Positions 7,881 to 15,493 are shown, counted from the stretch's first letter. The stretch is DNA of 25,278 bases from an uncultured Eubacteriales bacterium (GCA_900550585.1 URST01000019.1:1-25278), one strand, 5' to 3'. Numbers and translations are program-made. The notes: generated by a model not told the origin, from the sequence alone.

Positions 7881-9193
7881 TCTGTCGTGCGCCGGGCGGC
7901 GGCCAGCAGGGTATCCCGGTCGTTGGGCAGCGCGCCGTCCAGCACCTGCGCCAGCAGGGCGTCCAGCGCACGGCCTACGGCGGGGCCGCGGAGCCCCAGC
8001 GCCAGCATGTCCCGGCCGTCCACCGCCAGGTCGCGCAGGGAGAAGCAGGCACGCCTGGCCAGCAGGGCGTTGAGGATGTCCTCCGCGCGGTCGATCTCCG
8101 TCAGGCGGCCCCGGTAGTCCGGGTGCTGGGCCAGATTGTCCGCCCGCTTTACCGCCAGCAGGCGGCGGAACGTGTCCTCCCCCAGCTGGTGGACGGCCCG
8201 GGCGATGGCCTTCTCCGTCCGGGGGATATCCCGGTCGTGCCACTGCACCAGCGTCACCACCTCGCGGGCGGTGCGCTTGTCCATCCGCAGGCGGCGGCAC
8301 ACCTCCTCCGCCAGCGCCGCCGACACTTTGGGGTGGCCGTAGAAATGGCCCACGCCCTGCCCGTCCACGGTGAAGCAGGCGGGCTTGCCCACGTCGTGGA
8401 GCAGCATGGCCCAGCGCAGCGCCGGCTCCGGCGCAATGGCGGCCACGGAGCGGGCCGTGTGTTCCCACACGTCGTAGAGGTGGTGGCGGTTCCGCTGGTC
8501 GAAGCCCACACAGGGCAGCACCTCCGGCAGGAACACGCCCAGCACATCAGGGTACGCCAGCAGTACCGGCAGCACATGGGTGCCGCACAGCAGGCGGTCC
8601 ATCTCCGACAGCAGGCGCTCCGCGGCGATGTCCCGCAGCAGCGGGGCACAGCGGTGCAGCGCGGCGGCGGTGCGGGCCTCCACGGTGAAGCCCAGCACCG
8701 ACGCGAACCGCAGCGTCCGCATGATGCGCAGGGCGTCCTCGTCAAAGCGCCGGTCCGGGTCGCCCACACAGCGCAGGATGCCCCGGCGCAGGTCGTCCTG
8801 TCCGCCGTGCAGGTCGATGAGGGTGCCCCGGACATCCATGGCCATGGCGTTCACCGTCAGGTCGCGGCGGCACAGATCCTCCGGCAGCGAGTCGGAGAAA
8901 TACACGGCGTCGGGGCGGCGGTGGTCGGAATAGGGGCCGTCGGCACGGAAGGTGGTGACCTCCACGGACAGGCCGTCCTGCCGGACGGTGACGGTGCCGT
9001 GGCGCGCTCCCGTGGGGACGCTGTGACCGGCAAACAGGGCGGCGGTCTGCTCCGGACGGGCGGCGGTGGCAACGTCCCAGTCCTCCGGCACCCGGCCCAG
9101 CAGCGTATCCCGGACGCAGCCGCCCACGGCGCAGGCCGCGAAGCCCGCCTGCTCCAGCCGGGAGAGAATGGCCCTCACCTGCGCGGGGAACAT
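7877..9193 (-). CDS. cca: CCA-adding tRNA nucleotidyltransferase with HD domain
   Basis: A 438-residue class II nucleotidyltransferase that builds or repairs the 3' CCA of tRNAs. Visible motifs: AVGGCVRD (about 22-29), the catalytic acidic pair in EDWDV (Asp38, Asp40), RRDLTVNAM (about 109-117) and DEDALRIMRTLRFAS (about 151-165) for nucleotide selection. A C-terminal HD phosphohydrolase domain carries LLHDVGK near residue 265; in known enzymes such domains act on 2',3'-cyclic phosphates. ATG 9193 is chosen because AAGGAGG ends 8 bases before it; a GTG two codons upstream is too close to it. Single-gene unit with a hairpin-T leader upstream. Whether it adds both C and A or only A cannot be told from sequence alone. 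Confidence 0.95.
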   Translation of the reverse strand: MFPAQVRAILSRLEQAGFAACAVGGCVRDTLLGRVPEDWDVATAARPEQTAALFAGHSVPTGARHGTVTVRQDGLSVEVTTFRADGPYSDHRRPDAVYFSDSLPEDLCRRDLTVNAMAMDVRGTLIDLHGGQDDLRRGILRCVGDPDRRFDEDALRIMRTLRFASVLGFTVEARTAAALHRCAPLLRDIAAERLLSEMDRLLCGTHVLPVLLAYPDVLGVFLPEVLPCVGFDQRNRHHLYDVWEHTARSVAAIAPEPALRWAMLLHDVGKPACFTVDGQGVGHFYGHPKVSAALAEEVCRRLRMDKRTAREVVTLVQWHDRDIPRTEKAIARAVHQLGEDTFRRLLAVKRADNLAQHPDYRGRLTEIDRAEDILNALLARRACFSLRDLAVDGRDMLALGLRGPAVGRALDALLAQVLDGALPNDRDTLLAAARRTTE

Positions 9194-9223
9194 ATGCACC
9201 GCCTCCTTTCGTCCCGTACCGCC

Positions 9224-9247
9224 AAAAAACCGGCGAAAAAGCCGGTT
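9224..9247 (-). terminator. Attenuator-like hairpin in the cca leader
   Basis: Read leftward: AACCGGC, 6-base loop, GCCGGTT followed by more T (A run 9224-9229 on the plus strand). It lies between the minus-strand promoter and the cca ribosome-binding site, so it could stop part of the cca transcripts. The right arm overlaps the -35 of the murC promoter. Confidence 0.45.
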
Positions 9248-9274
9248 GCACTTCGTGTTTGGGTGTACTATAAT
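9246..9274 (+). promoter_or_regulatory. Strong SigA promoter for murC
   Basis: TTGCAC, 17-bp spacer, perfect TATAAT. Start point near 9281, leader of about 93 bases that contains a CGGCGC/GCGCCG hairpin (9343-9357) just before the murC ribosome-binding site. Confidence 0.8.
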
Positions 9275-9296
9275 GAATCGTTAAGATATTGCATCC

Positions 9297-9324
9297 ATAT
9301 TAGCACACTTTTCAGAATTGTCAA
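9297..9324 (-). promoter_or_regulatory. SigA promoter for cca
   Basis: Minus-strand perfect TTGACA, 16-bp spacer, TGC-TAATAT (extended -10). Start point near 9290. It faces the murC promoter, each transcript crossing the other promoter. Confidence 0.6.
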
Positions 9325-9373
9325 TTTACGCACAGCTTATTCCGGCGCTCCGCGCCGTTTGGAGGTCTTTTTT

Positions 9374-10771
9374 ATGATGCATCCCGCTGCGGATATCCGC
9401 ACATTGTTACAGCCGGGCAGGCGCGTCCATCTGGCCGGCATCGGCGGCGTGTCCATGTGCGCGCTGGCCGAGGTACTGCAGGGCATGGGGCTTGTGGTGC
9501 AGGGCTCCGACATGACGGACAGCGACACCGTGCGCCATCTGCGCGCCGCGGGCATTGAGGTGGCCATCGGCCACTCCGCCGAAAACCTGAAAAACTGCGA
9601 CGCGGTGATCCGCACCGCCGCCATCCACGACAGCAACCCGGAGATCGCCGGGGCCATCGCCCGGGGCATCCCCGTATATGAGCGGGCACAGGCCTGGGGC
9701 GGCATCATGCGGGGCTACCGCAACGCCCTGTGCGTGTCCGGCACCCACGGCAAGACCACCACCACGTCCATGGCCACTCACATCTTCATGGCCGCGCAGA
9801 AGGACCCCACCGTCATGATCGGCGGCACCCTGCCGCTGCTGCATTCCGGCTACCGGGTGGGACAGGGCGACACCATCATTCTGGAGAGCTGCGAGTACTG
9901 CAACTCCTTCCTGAACTTCTTCCCCACGGTGGCGGTGATCCTCAACGTACACGCCGACCATCTGGACTTCTTCAAGGATCTGGCGGACATCGAGCACTCG
10001 TTCCACCAGTTTGCGGAGCTGGTGCCCGCCGGCACCGGCCGGGTGGTGGCCAATCTGGACGACGAGGGCGCCCGGGCCGCCGTGGCGGGGCTGGACCGTC
10101 CCGTGTTCACTTACAGTGTCAGGGATCACAGCGCCGACTGCTATGCCGACAACGTGGCGTTCTTCGACGGGTACGGCGCGTTCGACATCGTCATCCGCGG
10201 GCAGCGCTACGCCCACGCGGCCCTGCACGTTCCGGGGGCGCACAATGTGTCCAACGCGCTGGCCGCCGCGGCTGCCGCGTACCTGCTGGGGGTGGACGGC
10301 AGCGCCGTGGAGGAGGGGCTTTCCACCTTCACCGGCGCGGGACGGCGGTTCGAGCACAAGGGCACCTACCACGGGGCGGAGGTGTACGACGACTACGCAC
10401 ACCATCCCGACGAGGTGGAGGCGCTGCTCAACGCGGTGCAGCCCCTGCCCCACAAGCGGCTGATCTGTGCGTTCCAGCCCCATACCTACACCCGCACCGC
10501 CGCGCTGTTCGACGATTTCGTCCGGGTGCTGCGCAGGCCTGACAAGGTGGTGCTGGCAGAGATCTACGCCGCCCGGGAGAAAAACGAGCTGGGCATCTCC
10601 TCCCGGGATCTGGCGGCCCGGATCCCGGGCGCCGTGTACTGCTCCACGCTGGAGCAGGTGGCGGAGGAGCTGGCAAAGCTGGCACAGCCGGGGGATATGC
10701 TCCTGACCGTGGGCGCCGGCGACATCTACCGTGCCGGCGAGCTGCTGCTGAAACGGGGTGACGCGGAATGA
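9374..10771 (+). CDS. murC: UDP-N-acetylmuramate--L-alanine ligase
   Basis: A 465-residue cytoplasmic Mur ligase that adds L-alanine to UDP-MurNAc with ATP, the first peptide step of peptidoglycan synthesis. Three domains are recognisable: a Rossmann-like UDP-binding start with HLAGIGGVSMCALAEVL (about 19-34), the central ATPase with GTHGKTTT (123-130) and LILESCEYCNSF-type metal-binding region, NVHADHLDFF, and the C-terminal domain with DDYAHHPDE and CAFQPHTYTRT. Length is normal. Start at ATG 9374, 8 bases after GGAGG; the frame is open far upstream but that part is the antisense of cca. It overlaps the next gene by 4 bases (ATGA). MurC standing apart from the mur/div cluster is common in Clostridia. 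Confidence 0.97.
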   Translation: MMHPAADIRTLLQPGRRVHLAGIGGVSMCALAEVLQGMGLVVQGSDMTDSDTVRHLRAAGIEVAIGHSAENLKNCDAVIRTAAIHDSNPEIAGAIARGIPVYERAQAWGGIMRGYRNALCVSGTHGKTTTTSMATHIFMAAQKDPTVMIGGTLPLLHSGYRVGQGDTIILESCEYCNSFLNFFPTVAVILNVHADHLDFFKDLADIEHSFHQFAELVPAGTGRVVANLDDEGARAAVAGLDRPVFTYSVRDHSADCYADNVAFFDGYGAFDIVIRGQRYAHAALHVPGAHNVSNALAAAAAAYLLGVDGSAVEEGLSTFTGAGRRFEHKGTYHGAEVYDDYAHHPDEVEALLNAVQPLPHKRLICAFQPHTYTRTAALFDDFVRVLRRPDKVVLAEIYAAREKNELGISSRDLAARIPGAVYCSTLEQVAEELAKLAQPGDMLLTVGAGDIYRAGELLLKRGDAE

Positions 10772-11307
10772 CCCTCTCCCCCGTGTATCACAGCACCCGC
10801 CCGGAGGGCGAGCTGCCGGCGCAGGAGGCCGCGGCCTTCGACCTGCTGGAGCAGCTGGGCATCGAATACGACCGGGTGAGCCACGGCGCCGCCTTCAACA
10901 TGGAGCTGTGCGCCGAGGTGGGCCGGGTGCTGGACGTGACGGTGTGCAAGAACCTGTTTCTGTGCAACCGGCAGAAAACCAGCTTCTACCTGCTGTGCAT
11001 GATGCCGGACAAGCCGTTCCACACCAAGGATCTCAGCGCGCAGATCAACTCCTCCCGGCTGAGCTTCGCGCCGGAGGAGCTGCTGTGGGAGCTGCTGCAC
11101 TGCACCCCCGGCTCCGCCACCCTGCTGGGCCTTGCCAACGACACCGGGCACCGGGTGCAGCTGCTCATCGACCGGGAGGTATATGACGCGCCGTATTTCT
11201 CCTGCCATCCCTGCATCTGCACCAGCACGCTGAAGCTGAAAACCGCCGACGTGCTGGACAGGCTGCTGCCCCACACCGGGCATACGCCCATCATCGTAGA
11301 TCTGTGA
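10768..11307 (+). CDS. Prolyl-tRNA deacylase of the YbaK/PrdX (ProX) type
   Basis: A 179-residue trans-editing enzyme that hydrolyses mischarged Ala- or Cys-tRNA(Pro). The PrdX signature run is visible: KNLFLCNRQKTSFYLL (about 57-72), a conserved acceptor-site region RLSFAPEELL (about 98-107), and TPGSATLLGLANDT (about 113-126), followed by the HPCICTSTLKL segment near the C-terminus that corresponds to the family's HPxxNTATL. Alanine-editing specificity is inferred from family resemblance. Start ATG 10768 overlaps the murC stop (ATGA), so the two are translationally coupled. The pairing with murC may be only operon economy, although both enzymes handle alanine metabolism. Ends at a strong terminator. 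Confidence 0.88.
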   Translation: MTLSPVYHSTRPEGELPAQEAAAFDLLEQLGIEYDRVSHGAAFNMELCAEVGRVLDVTVCKNLFLCNRQKTSFYLLCMMPDKPFHTKDLSAQINSSRLSFAPEELLWELLHCTPGSATLLGLANDTGHRVQLLIDREVYDAPYFSCHPCICTSTLKLKTADVLDRLLPHTGHTPIIVDL

Positions 11308-11311
11308 GCCG

Positions 11312-11343
11312 CAGTGCCCGCCGGAACGGCGGGCACTGTTTTT
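11312..11343 (+). terminator. Intrinsic terminator of the murC operon
   Basis: 12-bp stem (11312-11323 with 11327-11338), GAA loop, T5 tail at 11339-11343. Confidence 0.9.
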
Positions 11344-11364
11344 CGCATTTTACACAAAAAGCTC

Positions 11365-11393
11365 TTGCGCTCGGGAACGTTTTCGGGTATACT
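11365..11393 (+). promoter_or_regulatory. SigA promoter for the sugar ABC ATPase gene
   Basis: TTGCGC, 17-bp spacer, TATACT. Start point near 11400, which leaves a leader of about 177 bases before the ATG. Confidence 0.7.
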
Positions 11394-11399
11394 TACCGT

Positions 11400-11576
11400 A
11401 TTCCCACCGGTACGGCGCACTCCACTTCTTGCGCCGCACCGGCAAATGAAAAGGAGGAATGAGCCGCTGTGGCTGGCGGTGCGGCAGTGTGGAGACCTGC
11501 CGTAAGGCGCGAGGGACATTTCCGCCCCGCGTGAAGCTGTCGTCTGCGGAGGCAGGGCAGCTACAGTCAAGAGCGT
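11400..11576 (+). promoter_or_regulatory. Structured 5' leader, candidate cis-regulatory RNA
   Basis: Five consecutive hairpins can be drawn: 11407-11419 with 11430-11442 (13 positions, one A-C mismatch); 11464-11467 with 11476-11479; 11482-11487 with 11497-11502 (plus a G-U pair); 11508-11515 with 11525-11531 (one bulged A); and 11535-11539 with 11558-11562 enclosing CTGC-GGAG-GCAG at 11544-11555. A good AAGGAGG at 11451-11457 is followed by no convincing gene, and the real start codon at 11577 has no good ribosome-binding site, the nearest GGAGG being held in the last hairpin loop. I do not recognise a known riboswitch class in it. The msiK RNA motif, known upstream of a similar ATPase gene in Actinobacteria, is an analogy only. 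Confidence 0.5.
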
Positions 11577-12749
11577 ATGGCAAAGGTGGTTTTGAAGGAT
11601 CTGAAGAAGGTCTACCCCAACACCGAAAAGAAGAAAAAGGTCAAGAAGGGCGAGGAGCCGGCGGAGAAGAAAAGCAATCTTCAGATCACCGACGAGGGCG
11701 TCGTGGCTGTCCAGCAGTTCAATCTGGAGATCGCGGACAAGGAGTTCATCGTGCTGGTGGGCCCCTCCGGCTGCGGTAAGTCCACCACCCTGCGGATGAT
11801 TGCCGGTCTGGAGGACATCACCTCCGGCGAGTTGTGGATCGGCGACAAGCTGATGAACGATGTGGAGCCCAAGGACCGCGACATCGCCATGGTGTTCCAG
11901 AACTACGCCCTGTACCCCCACATGACCGTGTATGAGAACATGGCCTTCTCCCTGAAGCTGAAGAAGGTCCCCAAGGACGAGATCGACAAGAAGGTGCGGG
12001 AGGCCGCGGAGATCCTGGACATCACCCAGTATCTGGACCGCAAGCCCAAGGCCCTGTCCGGCGGCCAGCGCCAGCGTGTGGCCATCGGCCGCGCCATCGT
12101 CCGCGACCCCGCCGTGTTCCTGATGGATGAGCCCCTGTCCAATCTGGACGCCAAGCTCCGCAACCAGATGCGCGCGGAGATCATCAAGCTGCGCCAGCGC
12201 ATCGACACCACGTTCATCTATGTGACCCACGACCAGACCGAGGCCATGACGCTGGGCGACCGCATCGTCATCATGAAGGATGGCTTCATCCAGCAGATCG
12301 GCACGCCGCAGGAGGTATTCGACCATCCCGCCAACCTGTTCGTGGCCGGCTTCATCGGCACACCGCAGATGAACCTGTTCGACGCCCGGCTGGTGAAGCA
12401 GAACGGTAAGTACGCCGTGGCCATCGACGGCATCACCGTGGAGCTGGCGGAGGACAAGCAGGCGCGTCTCAGCGCCAAGGATGTGCCGGAGCAGGATATC
12501 GTGCTGGGCGTCCGTCCCGACCATATCATGCTGTGCGCCGACGGCGTCAAGGGCACGGTGGATGTCAGCGAGCTGATGGGCTCGTCCGTGCATCTGCACA
12601 TCTCCAGCAACGGTCACGACGTGGTTGTCATCGTGCCCACCAACGGCAATGCCGCCCACTTCCCCATGGGCAGCGAGGTCAACATGATCTTCGGCGGCAA
12701 TGTGGCCCATGTGTTCAGCAAGGAGACGGAAAAGAATCTGGAGTGGTAG
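11577..12749 (+). CDS. MsmK/UgpC-type ABC transporter ATPase (sugar import)
   Basis: A 390-residue ATPase of the group that energises several carbohydrate ABC importers from one gene. Walker A GPSGCGKST (62-70), Q-loop VFQNYALYPHMTVYENMAF (about 106-124), signature LSGGQRQR (160-167), Walker B VFLMDEP (180-186), D-loop SNLDAKLR and switch His in YVTHDQTEA; a TOBE-type domain follows from about residue 290. A Lys/Glu-rich insert of about 28 residues (about 14-41) splits the first strand from the rest of the nucleotide-binding fold; usual family members lack it, though I believe relatives in gut Clostridia carry similar inserts. No permease or binding-protein genes are nearby, which fits a shared, stand-alone ATPase. 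No in-frame start lies upstream (TGA at 11532), so ATG 11577 is the start. Confidence 0.95.
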   Translation: MAKVVLKDLKKVYPNTEKKKKVKKGEEPAEKKSNLQITDEGVVAVQQFNLEIADKEFIVLVGPSGCGKSTTLRMIAGLEDITSGELWIGDKLMNDVEPKDRDIAMVFQNYALYPHMTVYENMAFSLKLKKVPKDEIDKKVREAAEILDITQYLDRKPKALSGGQRQRVAIGRAIVRDPAVFLMDEPLSNLDAKLRNQMRAEIIKLRQRIDTTFIYVTHDQTEAMTLGDRIVIMKDGFIQQIGTPQEVFDHPANLFVAGFIGTPQMNLFDARLVKQNGKYAVAIDGITVELAEDKQARLSAKDVPEQDIVLGVRPDHIMLCADGVKGTVDVSELMGSSVHLHISSNGHDVVVIVPTNGNAAHFPMGSEVNMIFGGNVAHVFSKETEKNLEW

Positions 12750-12768
12750 CGCTCCGGCAAGCGAAGCA

Positions 12769-12811
12769 AAAAGGAGTCCCCGCGCCTGCGGCGCGGGGAC
12801 TCCTTTTCGTT
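12769..12811. terminator. Bidirectional terminator between the ABC ATPase gene and coaX
   Basis: 18-bp perfect stem (12769-12786 with 12790-12807), TGC loop, A and T runs at the ends; shared by two convergent genes. Confidence 0.92.
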
Positions 12812-13576
12812 TTATCGGTTTTTCTCGTACAGCACGGCCAGGCCGTACAGCAGCAGATCCTCGTTGAGCAGGATCTCGTGGGTGCAGATGGGAACGATGC
12901 AGCGGGCCAGCCCGCCGGTGGCCACCACAGTGGCCTTCTGTCCCAGCTCCGCCTCCATGCGGTCGATCATGCCGTCCAGCAGCAGGGCGGTGCCCAGGAT
13001 GCTGCCGCTTTTCATGCAGTCCACCGTGTTGGTGCCGATGGCTCTGGGGGGCGCGTCCAGCGAAATGCTGGGCAGCAGCGACGTGTGGGAGGCCAGCGCG
13101 GACAGGGACAGCTGGACGCCGGGAATGATGGCGCCGCCCCGGAATGCGCCCTCCGCGTCCACCACTGTGACGGTGGTGGCGGTGCCCATGTCGATGAGGA
13201 TCAGCGGCGGCTGGTAGATGTCCAGCGCGCCCACGGCAGCCACCAGCAGGTCGCTGCCCAGCGTGGCCGGATCGTCGATGCGCACCGCCAGATCGGAGCG
13301 GATGTCCGGCCCCACCACCATGGCCTCGATGCCGGAGAGCATCCTCACCGCCTCCGACAGGGAGCGTGTCACCTGCGGCACGACGGAGGAGATGATGGCG
13401 CCGTCAAAGGCGTCAGGCGCGATATGGGCAAACTCCAGCAGGCGGCTGATGGTCACAGCGTACTCCGCACCGGTGGTGAGCCGGTTGGTGGCCATGCGGC
13501 AGAGATACCGGATGTCCCGGCCCTCCATGCAGCCCATGACGATGTGGGTGTTCCCGATGTCCAGCGCAAGGATCAT
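12812..13576 (-). CDS. coaX: Type III pantothenate kinase
   Basis: A 254-residue cytoplasmic kinase making 4'-phosphopantothenate, the first step of coenzyme A synthesis. The type III signatures are visible: N-terminal DIGNTH (6-11), ISSVVPQ, GPDIRSDL, DMGTATTVTVVD and GGAIIPGVQLS. The usual GxDR motif reads GSDL here (Arg replaced by Leu), a variation worth noting but not enough to doubt the fold. Start ATG 13576 follows a GGGGGAG purine run; the frame extends upstream into the neighbouring gene without support. It lies 13 bases after the S-component gene, so the two form an operon joining uptake and phosphorylation of pantothenate. Confidence 0.95.
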   Translation of the reverse strand: MILALDIGNTHIVMGCMEGRDIRYLCRMATNRLTTGAEYAVTISRLLEFAHIAPDAFDGAIISSVVPQVTRSLSEAVRMLSGIEAMVVGPDIRSDLAVRIDDPATLGSDLLVAAVGALDIYQPPLILIDMGTATTVTVVDAEGAFRGGAIIPGVQLSLSALASHTSLLPSISLDAPPRAIGTNTVDCMKSGSILGTALLLDGMIDRMEAELGQKATVVATGGLARCIVPICTHEILLNEDLLLYGLAVLYEKNR

Positions 13577-13589
13577 GTCGCTCTCCCCC

Positions 13590-14243
13590 TTACTTCCCGT
13601 TCTGCACGGCGGTCTTGCGGGCGGCCAGCTTGCCGCGGCTGAACACCACGGCCTTGGCGATGACGGCACCGGTGAAGAAGCAGACGATGGCCTCGATCAG
13701 GCCGTTGACGCCCACAAAGGCGATGACGAACAGGAACGGGTTGGCGCTGCCGAAGGCCTGCACGAAGTTCTGGATAAACTCCGTATGGTAGAAGCACAGG
13801 CACAGGGTGGTCATGAAGAACGCCGTGTTGCACAGCGCGCCGCACAGGCCGGCGGCACCGAAGGACCACAGGCGGCTCTTGTCCACCTTGCTGAGGGCCT
13901 TGAACACCAGGCCGCAGATCCAGCCCGCCAGAATGCGGGTGGGCACGCAGACAAAGAAGGTGCTCAGCGGGTTGATGCCCAGCAGCACCGCGCCGAAGGA
14001 GCTTTTGCCGAAGCACTCCCAGAAGCTGATGAGGCCGAATACGCCGCCCAGCAGCGCGCCGGCGCCGGGACCCATGACGATGGCGCCCACGATGACCGGT
14101 ACCAGCATGATGGTGATCTCCAGGCCGGCGGTCTTGATCATGCCGAGGCCCGTCAGCTCCAGCAGCAGCATGATGGCGATAAGCACCGACAGCTGCACCA
14201 TGTCCTGTACGGACAGTTTCGTGCGATTGGTTTCTTGATTCAT
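13590..14243 (-). CDS. panT: ECF transporter S component, probably for pantothenate
   Basis: A 217-residue integral membrane protein with about six hydrophobic segments and an S-component-like N-terminal region (short polar head, then VQLSVLIAIMLLLE). The segment PVIVGAIVMGPGAGALLGGVFGLISF resembles the glycine-rich loop typical of ECF S components. Its position immediately before coaX, the pantothenate kinase gene, in the same operon supports a PanT-type role, bringing pantothenate into the cell through a shared EcfAAT module encoded elsewhere. The symbol rests on that context; the substrate cannot be read directly. ATG 14243 is preceded by AGGAGG. Confidence 0.7.
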   Translation of the reverse strand: MNQETNRTKLSVQDMVQLSVLIAIMLLLELTGLGMIKTAGLEITIMLVPVIVGAIVMGPGAGALLGGVFGLISFWECFGKSSFGAVLLGINPLSTFFVCVPTRILAGWICGLVFKALSKVDKSRLWSFGAAGLCGALCNTAFFMTTLCLCFYHTEFIQNFVQAFGSANPFLFVIAFVGVNGLIEAIVCFFTGAVIAKAVVFSRGKLAARKTAVQNGK

Positions 14244-14299
14244 ATGTTACCTCCTGCTGCCGCCTCCGTCCAGCAGAGTGCGGCGCGTGGTATTATGAT

Positions 14300-14328
14300 A
14301 CTATATTTTTTCGCATTTGCAAGTGCAA
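14300..14328 (-). promoter_or_regulatory. SigA promoter for the panT-coaX operon, with an overlapping palindrome
   Basis: Minus-strand TTGCAC, 17-bp spacer, TATAGT, start point near 14293. The inverted repeat TTTGCA-AG-TGCAAA at 14316-14329 covers the -35 and could be an operator. Confidence 0.7.
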
Positions 14329-14366
14329 AATAGTAACAATTTCCCGCGCAGAAACGGCGCCATTTC

Positions 14367-14395
14367 TTGACAGGACGGGCATGGCGCGGTATGAT
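14367..14395 (+). promoter_or_regulatory. Strong SigA promoter for galE
   Basis: Perfect TTGACA, 17-bp spacer, TATGAT; start near 14402, short leader of about 29 bases. Confidence 0.8.
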
Positions 14396-14430
14396 GAAAA
14401 ATACCATCGGATGAAAAGGGGGAAATTCTT

Positions 14431-15435
14431 ATGGCGATCCTGTTGACCGGCGGCGCCGGTTTTATCGGCTCACACACGGCGGTGGCCTGTCTGGAGGCGG
14501 GCTATGACGTGGTGATCGCGGACAACTATTACAACAGCAGCCCGGAGGTGCCGCACCGGGTGGAGCAGATCACCGGCAGGCATGCGGCGGTGTGCGAGAC
14601 GGATGTGGCGGACAAGGCGGCGCTGCGCCGGGTGTTCCAGACACATCCCATCGACGCCGTGATCCACTTCGCGGGCTACAAGGCGGTGGGCGAATCGGTG
14701 GCCAAGCCGGTGATGTACTACCGCAACAATCTGGACACCACACTGACGCTGCTGGAGGTCATGGCGGAGTACGGCTGCCGCCGCATCGTGTTCAGCTCCT
14801 CCGCCACGGTGTACGGCGGGAACAACCCCGTGCCGCTGACGGAGGACATGCCGGTGGGCGGCTGCACCAACCCCTACGGCTGGACGAAGTATTTCATTGA
14901 GGAGATCCTGCGCTCGGCCTCGGCGGCGGACGAGACGCTGTCCGTGGTGCTGCTGCGGTACTTCAACCCCATCGGTGCCCACGAGAGCGCCCTTATCGGC
15001 GAACGGCCCAACGGCGTGCCCAACAACCTGATGCCCTACATCACCCAGGTGGCGGCGGGCATCCGGGAGAAGCTCAGCGTCTTTGGCGACGACTATCCCA
15101 CGGTGGACGGCACCGGCGTCCGGGACTACATCCATGTGATGGATCTGGCCCGGGGCCATGTGGCGGCGCTGGGCTATGCCGAGGCTCACACCGGCACGGA
15201 GGTGTTCAATCTGGGCACCGGGCGGGGCACCAGCGTGCTGGAGCTGGTACACGCCTTCGAGCGCGCCAACGGCGTGACCATTCCCTATGTGGTCACACCC
15301 CGGCGGCCCGGCGATGTGGCGGCGTGCTATGCCGGTACGGAGAAGGCCGCCCGGATGCTGCACTGGCGGGCGGAAAAGTCCGTGGAGGACATGTGCCGCG
15401 ATGCGTGGCGCTGGCAGCAGCATATTTCGGAATGA
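14431..15435 (+). CDS. galE: UDP-glucose 4-epimerase
   Basis: A 334-residue short-chain dehydrogenase-type epimerase interconverting UDP-glucose and UDP-galactose with bound NAD+, in galactose use and in supplying UDP-galactose for cell-surface glycans. NAD-binding TGGAGFIGSH (6-15), catalytic Ser124 in FSSSATVYGG, and Tyr149/Lys153 in NPYGWTKYF have the same numbers as the well-studied E. coli enzyme. LRYFNPIGAH and VRDYIHVMDLA further fix the family. ATG 14431 follows AAGGGGG. It is monocistronic with its own promoter and terminator; no other Leloir genes are in the window. Confidence 0.97.
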   Translation: MAILLTGGAGFIGSHTAVACLEAGYDVVIADNYYNSSPEVPHRVEQITGRHAAVCETDVADKAALRRVFQTHPIDAVIHFAGYKAVGESVAKPVMYYRNNLDTTLTLLEVMAEYGCRRIVFSSSATVYGGNNPVPLTEDMPVGGCTNPYGWTKYFIEEILRSASAADETLSVVLLRYFNPIGAHESALIGERPNGVPNNLMPYITQVAAGIREKLSVFGDDYPTVDGTGVRDYIHVMDLARGHVAALGYAEAHTGTEVFNLGTGRGTSVLELVHAFERANGVTIPYVVTPRRPGDVAACYAGTEKAARMLHWRAEKSVEDMCRDAWRWQQHISE

Positions 15436-15443
15436 CCGCACAG

Positions 15444-15482
15444 ATAAAGGACGTGCCGCCCGGTGGGCGGCACGTCCTTTAT
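15444..15482. terminator. Bidirectional terminator between galE and the acetyltransferase gene
   Basis: 18-bp perfect stem (15444-15461 with 15465-15482), GGT loop. It closes both galE and the leftward tetR operon. Confidence 0.92.
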
Positions 15483-15493
15483 TATATATAGGG

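Noticed and set aside
7775..9373. A very long open frame on the plus strand leading into murC
   Set aside because: The part before 9374 is the antisense of cca, rich in Gln/His/Arg as expected for a GC-rich shadow frame. murC has its own promoter, ribosome-binding site and normal length.
11446..11505. A possible 19-codon leader peptide (ATG 11446) or a Cys-rich peptide from ATG 11459 in the ABC ATPase leader
   Set aside because: ATG 11446 has no ribosome-binding site upstream, and ATG 11459 is only one base from AAGGAGG. A GTG at 11469 is better spaced (21 codons) but has no supporting evidence, so no gene is called.
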